From assembly GCF_000346465.2 (NCBI RefSeq), contig NC_034015.1, forward strand, positions 374,506-438,505: a stretch of DNA of 64,000 nucleotides, in the 5' to 3' direction. This stretch comes from Prunus persica (Eukaryota > Streptophyta > Magnoliopsida > Rosales > Rosaceae). Positions 57,382 through 64,000 of this stretch are shown one piece after another; within the stretch, counting starts at the first letter, position 1; the number at the start of each line of letters is the position of its first letter. Under the pieces are notes generated by a model. It was not told where the DNA came from. It searched no databases and saw only the letters and a list, made by a program, of their open reading frames with translations. Both the position numbers and the translations under genes were made by a program.

Positions 57382-60300
57382 TGTTTGATTATTTAAGATA
57401 TATCAAGGCCCAAAAAATCCAAGGCTGGGCCCAAATATATTTTCAGCCCAGTATGACACTTACTAGGGAAGAAGCTCGACTTGGGTACACAGGAGTTCGT
57501 CAGATGCGTTTACACGAGTTATGGTCCACCTGCCATACCAAGCAAATGCGTAACCCGCCACGCAGAAAGGTCATAACAAGCCTATAAAATGTACTAGCTC
57601 TATAAACATGTGCTTATTCCCCCGTCAAGCGCCATTTTGGCCCAGCCATAGCCCTTTACAATACGGCAAAGCTTGAGCACAAGCACGCCAAATAACAGGC
57701 CACACAAGGGGCAAAATCTTTATTTTTGCACCAAACCACGCTACAAGCTTAAGTGGGCTCAAGCCACCTGAATGCCCGAGGCTTGTTGAGCAGGTTGTGG
57801 TATGGATGGTTAAGAGCATTCACGAAGCCCACTAATGAGCTAACAAGTTGAAGTTTTGGGCTGCTTGGGAGCACCAAAACTCAAGCCTATTTCTTAAGCT
57901 CAAACATATTGGTAAGCATAAAAGAAAGAAAAGTGGCCCATCACCTTGGTAAAAGTAGCCCATCACCTTAGGAAATAGCCCAGCAACCTGAAAAATTTCT
58001 CAGGAAACCTCCAGCACATGGCTAAAGCCAAATCCAAGACAAACCATCTTTGAGACCAAAGGATATTTGCGTGTGCAGTGCAGGCTGCTAGGAGTAAAAC
58101 AACCTTAAGACCAGCACATTTATCCACTTCTTTCCCCTACCAACTCTTGCCAGAAAATAAGGAAAGAAAGAAGGAGAGAGAGTTGCCAGAGATAGGAAGG
58201 TGCCACAGAGACAGCTGCGGGAAAACTCTAGTGTTTGGGCCAATAAATTACGCACCCAGCCCAACGCTGGAGGCCTAGAAGGACGAGGCGAAATGAGGAC
58301 CCAGGCAGTTTGGACTAGAATTGGAATCAAGGGCCCAAAGTCAAAAAGCCCAAACCCAAGTCAGATTTTTTACCAAGACCCAAAAATTGGAGGGAAACCC
58401 AGTACATGCGAATTGCTCAGCCCACAGCCCCAAAACTCAAAATTGGGCTTAACTTGGCTAAATGAAGGTAGAGAATAGCCCAAAATTGAAGAAACCCAAA
58501 AACAGTTTTATCTACCCGAGTTGAAAAATGGGCCAAAATACCACTTTAAGCAAAAGTGACACACTCAGCCTTGGATCATAGAGAAACCCACGTGACTATC
58601 TGACTTTGAGAAGTCAACAATTTCAACTAGTCACAGGAGAAGTTGATTGGTAATTAATGAAGACTGGATTATAGAAAGACTTCTCTGAGACTCTACAGCT
58701 AAAAGATCAAAATGCATTTCTATATAATTCTGCATCAGAATAGGTGGTCTTGGATGGCATATTGTTTTCTTTCTCTCTTTAGAAAGAACAAAAGGGAACA
58801 AAGAAGAGTTGGTTTTTCTTTCAGAAAAAGTAAGGAAAAGACCTTCATGAAAACTGATTATTGATGGTTCTTCTTTGCCAGAACAAATAACTTCTCATTT
58901 TCTTTGATATTTAAAAATGAAAATATCTTGATTTTTAGAAAATATGCCGCCCATTTTTAAGATTATAGAAACCCACTCCAGCATTTTCTATAAATATGAG
59001 AGGAGGTGAACAGATCAAAGGACAGCCAAAAAAATCAATCAAAAACAAAACTCAAAATGATCACTTGATCTGAAAAGCCTTCAAACAAACTGAAGCAACC
59101 AGAAGCTCATTGAGCCACAAGAAAGAAGCAAGCTACAAATCAAAATCTTCAACTTCAGTTCAGACTTCGAGAAATAAGTCATTCAAAACGAGATTACAAA
59201 TTTGGTTCAGCATAAGCCAAATCAAGCAAAGTTCAGGTTTTTACAAATATGAAAACCTCAACAAATTTTTGAAGAGCCTTGGTCAAGCAGAGCAGGTACC
59301 ACAGTGCAGTTCCAGCTTAGTAATCAAGTCCAGCCACTTCGGCCCCTTCCAGACTGAAGAGGTCCCAATTCTGCGCGTTCAAAAAGTCTTCCAGGGCTTG
59401 AAATTGATTAAAGCTCTGTTAAACTCGAACGTTGGTATCGATTTACAACTGAAACGTAAACCGTTGAAGTTGTTGACAGTCCAGTCCAGCATAAGCATAT
59501 CCAGCCCAGCCTAGATCAGAAGCATCTATCCAAGTAGAAATGGAAGTCCAGCCTTCTTTTTATCTTTCTAGAGTTGGTTTTTCCCTTTTGAGTTTTGTAA
59601 AAGGCAGTTCCGCCTAAAAACAGTTCACTTTCTTATCATTTATTTTGGCCAGAACTACCAATTTTGTACTGTGAAAAATTGTGAAGTCCTCACCAGTCTG
59701 AGGCAACAAAAGAACTTACTTGGGAGATATTCCTCACCCAAATTTGCAATCGCTTATTTAGAAATCAGTAACTTGGGGAGCAAGTTATCTATCTTTTAAG
59801 AAGTCTATTAGGATTTCTCATTGCTAGTAGTGGCATGCTCGCACACTAAAGAAAGTTGACTTGTTGACCAGTCAATGATTTTCAAGGCAATGAGGAACTT
59901 TACCCTACCATCACAGGAACAAACATAAAACGAGTGAACATCTAGAGCTCCAAAAAATCTTATCCCAGAGGGGATTTCATAAAAAAGGGTTGAATCAAAG
60001 GAAGAGAAGAGGAATGAAGGAGAAGACATGGAAGATTTGGGGAGAACCAATTAGGGTTTCTTGGGAAGAATGAGCTTCTAGCGCCTATAAAAGGGGGCAT
60101 TTCCTATCTAGCAAAATATAATAGCCAGAGCGAGCAAGCATTCTCACTCTCTGCTAGAACCTTCAATTTCAACCCTTGTTCCCCCATCTCCTTCCTTTTT
60201 CATCAAGCGGTTGGAAATTTGCTCAAGCCACCCATCATTTCACCTCATATTTTCCTCTCTTCCTTCAACAAATCATCCCAAAATTCCCTCTCCCCTTTCT

Positions 60301-60591
60301 TTGAACCTCTATTTCTCATGGGAAATCCAAGCTTTCTCTCTTTAATGCTAAACTCATGATTGCTCAGCTCTCATGCCATAAGCTTCTTAAGTCAAGCCAA
60401 AATATTGATTTGTAAGCAGCTGTTTGTTTTGTTGGTGAAAGAAACCAAAGTGCTTCCTAAGGCTCCACGAACCTTTCGAAGCACCCTTGAGGCTTGATTC
60501 TTGAACCTAGACACAGGGGCAACTACACCCATTTGCTCTTTACAGCAACCCAGACCCATCTATAGCTGTTGGAACAAAAAAAGCCCCTACA
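57382..60591 (+). mobile_element. long solo-LTR-like unit, same family as 30473-32054
   Basis: It starts near 'tgtttgattatttaag', with 'aaggcccaaaaaatccaagg' close by, and ends 'aaaaagcccctaca'. A TATA box 'gcctataaaagggggc' lies near 60083. Relatedness to family 1 is clear at both ends and in the middle ('gagacagctgcgggaaaa'). This unit is twice as long because of extra material at about 58330-59800. It has no gag-pol. The left boundary is uncertain and no target-site duplication was found. Short frames inside it are not considered genes. Confidence 0.55.
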
Positions 60592-60862
60592 AGATATAAG
60601 AAATATAAACTGCCAAAAATATCATTGAAAACATTAGGGCTTGTTTGGTATACTACTCAAAAAAAGGAATTCAAAATTCATTAATATTTTTTTAAAAACA
60701 TGAGTTTTTAAATACTGATTTTAAGATCTAAAAACTTGTTTGGTATTGAACTCCAATATATTTTTAAGATCTAAAAAAAATTGAAATTAAAATTACAAAA
60801 TCAGAAACCCTAGATTCCCATATTGAAATTAACAAAAGAAAAGGAGAGAGGGAGGATGGTGT
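60592..60862. other. AT-rich spacer with 'cttgtttggta' motifs
   Basis: Contains 'ttagggcttgtttggtat' and, 95 bases on, 'aaacttgtttggtattga', words common at the ends of hAT-like MITEs. Nothing further. Confidence 0.35.
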
Positions 60863-61600
60863 AACACCCCAATCCAATTTAAGAATTTTTTTTAATTTTT
60901 TTTAAACTATGAAATTTCATTTTTGCACTTTGGAGTATGGGTACTTTAGTCACTTTTCATTCTGGAATGATTTTGGGGAAATGAGCAGCACCATTACATA
61001 GAGCTCATCGATACAAGTCCATAGACAGGCGGCCAGCTCAATTTGGAGTTAAAACGAAGAAGTCATGATTTACAAAAATGCAGTGGTACAACCGTAATTA
61101 TTACGAAGTTAAAATTTAAATACCAGATCAGATTCTATCCTTGCATCACCCTCTCCTCTCGCGATTCTCTCTCTCTCTCTCTCTCTCTCGTTTCTCTCTC
61201 TTCGCGCAAATCGGCCAGCCACTTTGGCCGGCGATTTCTCCCAACTCCGGCCACCGTTTCAGGCGGGACCGGTCCCAAAATCTTCCTCTCAACGTCCTCT
61301 TTCTAGCCTAGTTATTTTCGCAGCTCGAAAACTTAAGGATTGGCGGTTGGAACGACGGGAAGTTTCGGCAGCAGCTGCCACCGTCGCCGTCGACGTTTCA
61401 GGCCACCTCGCGCTGGTTCAAAAGTGGGTTCTGATTCTGAACCAAAGCAAATTCGTTGCAGCATCGCACCGCAGGTATACAAAACGGGTCCTAGATTTTT
61501 AATTGAAAAAAGTATATTTCTTCCTTTTTTATTCTACCGTTGTATCTTGATGCTTTCATGGATTCCTAAGTTCGTTGGTACCAAAGTATTTGAGATTTCA
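60863..61600 (+). repeat. non-coding repeat family, copy C, with CT-rich leader-like part
   Basis: Begins 'tgtaacaccccaatcc' and runs parallel to 3553-3770 ('agctcatcgatacaagtccatagacag' against 'agatgagtccgtagacacg'; 'tcaatttggagtt', 'aacgaagaagt'). Beyond 61150 it diverges into a CT tract (61165-61189) and a GC-rich, leader-like stretch. That stretch ends in an exon-like 'gcaccgcag|gtatac' donor context at 61475. It could supply a promoter or leader exon to the IES6 gene downstream; this is inference. Confidence 0.5.
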
Positions 61601-62853
61601 TGAATTGGGTTGGGGCAGTTTTAATTAGATATTATAGGTATGAGAACCTAGGTAAAGAGTATATTTTCATTGTAGCAGAGTTGTATTAGTTGAGTTTATA
61701 ATTCTATTTACTTTCTAATTGCATTTCTAATTCTATTTTAGTGAATGGATAGTGCTTATTCTAATTGTATTGATATTTGTACATGCATGTTTTTAATCAA
61801 ACCAAAAGTTGATATAGGATAAGAGCACACTGCTGTTTTGTTATGACATGATTGGTTGAGATTATTTTTTATGGTATGTATGGTCGAGCTTTGTATGCCA
61901 TGCCTAGCGTCGACAGGATTTTCTGCTTGAAATTCTTGTTTAAGGCTTCAACCTGCAAGGATTCCAAGTAAATTAAATCATATTCAAATTTTCCTTTTTG
62001 TGTGTTTTGTTTAGCTGTTAAATTGAAGTAGACTTTATACTCCGATTCTTTGTTGCTTCAAATCCGAAACCAATAGTTGCAAACATGGAGGTTTCCTTTT
62101 GTTAATCTTAGCCAGTAACCCTTAACCTTGGATTTCTTTGTCTTACCAGATGATCTTATAATTTTATCCCTTACGATCATTTTACTTTCTCATATTTCTT
62201 ATAGTTCTGTGTATGCATGAGATGCAGGTTTAGTTTTTCTGTTTCGTGGGTCTTTTTACCGAAAAAGCTCTCTTTATTGGCATGGTTTTAATACTACTGT
62301 TATTCCTACACTAATTGTCTATTTATTTATTTATTTATTTTGAGTGTGGGTTTTGTATACTCTTTCCAAGATGTATGCTACTATTTCTCAATGTTCTGTT
62401 TCTTATATCTCAAGGCTATACCATCAGTGTAAAAGGAAAGAATCAATGAATGCATAAAAAACGTAGTGGATCTTACACAAGCTGAATTAGGGGGGACTTT
62501 CTTCAAATCCCTAATATTGATTAAAAAAATAGAGTTAATGAATTATGTTTATCTGCCTTTGCTCTTCAAACCTGAAAGGCTTCAATTGACTATTTTAGCA
62601 AACAAAATATGGTCTTATACCGTATATCATCCAAAAATATATTTACTATTTGTTAACAAACAAGAAGAAGACAACATTCCAGATCTTTAATTTTGAGTGT
62701 TGGCTTGGTTAACTTTGACGAGTTAAGTCAGGGAGTTGATCGATCCAACTCAGCCCCATTGTTGATTGGAGGGGACGTGGTTCTGTAACTTTGGGGTCAG
62801 GGAATAATTTTGCTCTTTATCAATTTTGGCATAGAGATTTTACAAGTACAAAT
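61601..62853. other. spacer or leader intron upstream of IES6
   Basis: AT-rich, no supported coding region. 62460-62690 has a short stop-free frame without recognisable similarity. If transcription begins near 61150-61470, this stretch is a leader intron. Confidence 0.4.
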
Positions 62854-63792
62854 ATGGAGCCCGAGGTGGTTCATGCAGAGCTGGTGTTGCCAACCCACTT
62901 GAGCTTCAAGCGGATTCAAATGTACGAGAAGTACCCAAAAGGCCAATCAAGAGGGAGACACTGGAAACACCTCAAGCAGATCATTCAGGCCGAGAATTAC
63001 CAGAATTACCCACCCAATGAACCCAATTGTAAGTAATACTTATATAGTTAACTTCAAGCTTTCACTTTTACCCCCTTACATTAGTTGTTATTCAAACTGA
63101 AAATCTAGTGCTCAAGAAGGTATCCCTCTTTGCTATTTTGAATTAACTGTGACCGTTAGTATGGCTGTAATAGCGCATAAGAAATTTTCTAGTTTGTATA
63201 GAAACCATATTTATTTTAGCTTAGTATTTTAAGCATACTAATGGGAAGTGTTCTCATTTTTCTTTTTCTTCAAATGTCCCATGCATGCAGATGTTAATAT
63301 AGAGTCGCCGCCCTCTATGCATCCATGCAAGAGAATTTGTGATATAACAGGATACGAGGTATTGTGAAATTTTTGCGAAGATATGGATACCATCTGTACT
63401 TGTGCACGGCCTTTTAGTAATAGATGAAACTTGGCTAAGCTGAGCTCCAGCCAGACATTCATATGTTGCCTGTTATGTTCCTCGCTGTATAGTTATTGAT
63501 CTGATCAAAGGTTCTAAGGAGAATTTCTATGACACACATTCCTATTGATGTTAACAAATATATTGAATATTAAAATCTCCAAAGCTTTTCTATTCAAATT
63601 ACCAACTTCGTTATCAATCAGTGGAGAATGATGAATGATCTGCTTCTGTGCACCATGCAGGCACCTTACTATGACCCAAGGACCGGCCTCCGCTATGCCA
63701 ATGCTGATATCTTCAAGCTCATAAGATCTCTCCCCAATGAATATGTCCAAAGATATCTGGCTCTCAGAAATGCCGCTGTGGTTTTGAAGTAA
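62854..63792 (+). CDS. IES6: INO80 chromatin-remodelling subunit IES6 (YL1 C-terminal domain)
   Basis: Three coding exons, 62854-63028, 63291-63358 and 63661-63792, join as ...NEPN|Y|VNIESPP... and ...[13 protein letters not shown]... with GT-AG introns of 262 and 302 bases. They give 124 residues. The N-terminal part has '[20 protein letters not shown]' and '[11 protein letters not shown]'. The C-terminal YL1-C motif reads '[20 protein letters not shown]', followed by '[20 protein letters not shown]'. IES6/INO80C binds ARP5 and helps couple the INO80 ATPase to nucleosomes. The size and motif order match the small plant protein exactly. ATG 62854 is chosen because it opens the conserved [13 protein letters not shown] start; the frame is open further upstream but without an ATG. 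Confidence 0.9.
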
Positions 63793-64000
63793 CATTTGGT
63801 ACTTTTCAGCTTCCCAAGGCAGGATTCACTTTTTCTCGGCTTCAATTATCCTTGAAACTGGAAATATTGTAACTGTGGTATGTATGCTTAAAAGGAAATT
63901 TGCGTTGAAGTGTTAATAATTTAAACAATATCAGAGATACACTAGTGTATATCATAGTTTGGCATTTTCCAGTTCCCAAGTTTATTTTTGATGTGTAATA
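63793..64000 (+). other. 3' untranslated region of IES6
   Basis: AT-rich sequence after the stop, ordinary plant 3' end. No further gene before the window edge. Confidence 0.5.

Noticed and set aside
58078..59514. Frames of 66-134 codons as genes
   Set aside because: They fall within a long solo-LTR-like unit, have no recognisable domain and are not matched in the related LTR at 30473-32054.
1..64000. CRISPR arrays, operons, riboswitches, bacterial-type promoters
   Set aside because: The window is plant nuclear DNA; no regularly spaced repeats with unique spacers exist, and the tandem arrays are mini- or microsatellites.

Overview
The window reads as nuclear DNA of a flowering plant. The evidence is AT-rich intergenic DNA, GT-AG introns, long CT/GA leader tracts, plant-only gene families and many LTR, MULE, hAT, Harbinger and SINE remnants. 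The style of the LTR families and of the 'putative gypsy type transposon' open frame suggests a woody rosid, probably Rosaceae and perhaps Prunus. That placement is inference; no search was possible.

Six genes look intact or nearly so. They are a SINE1/SINE2-type KASH nuclear-envelope armadillo protein (20488-23014, +), a chloroplast NDH subcomplex-B subunit of the PnsB2/NDF5 type (23556-25488, -), an ADP-glucose phosphorylase of the GalT/HIT superfamily (26577-28947, -), a MUT9-like/photoregulatory protein kinase (45637-51939, +, 16 coding exons), an LRR receptor-like protein without kinase (53710-56103, +), and an IES6/YL1-C INO80 subunit (62854-63792, +). A seventh gene, of the GeBP/STKL (DUF573) transcription-factor family (8365-10847, +), keeps its DNA-binding half. 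Its N-terminal half is scrambled by a frame-shifting tandem duplication and a 1.3 kb insertion.

Layout. 1-8.3 kb holds no recognisable gene: a non-coding repeat with a minisatellite core, a MULE-like foldback and a Tourist/Harbinger-type MITE. 8.3-10.9 kb is the broken GeBP gene. 11-19.7 kb is mostly transposon-derived: a CACTA-like end, a Harbinger-like remnant, a foldback, a 2 kb Pack-MULE-like element with a nested solo LTR, and two small retroposons with clear target-site duplications. 20-29 kb is a compact genic island of three genes. 29-43 kb is repeat-dominated: two MULE-like units, a solo LTR, a Copia 3' end, a hAT-like element and a degenerate gypsy-type open frame. It also holds a broken second copy of part of the 22.5-32 kb block. 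44-56 kb holds the kinase and the receptor-like protein. 57-61.5 kb is a long solo-LTR-like unit and another repeat copy, followed by IES6.

The most informative structure is the segmental duplication. 35880-39225 is a paralogous copy of 22550-32090 with 5.5 kb deleted internally. The copy joins the tail of the SINE gene to the last exon of the NDH gene and then to repeats found downstream of the phosphorylase gene. Differential insertions (hAT only in the copy, solo LTR only in the original) order the events. The genes do not form an operon-like pathway; they are ordinary neighbours. I found no convincing previously undescribed multi-gene system. The notable items are structural: the duplication, paired start-stop uORFs before the kinase, and a recurrent non-coding repeat family with changing internal arrays.
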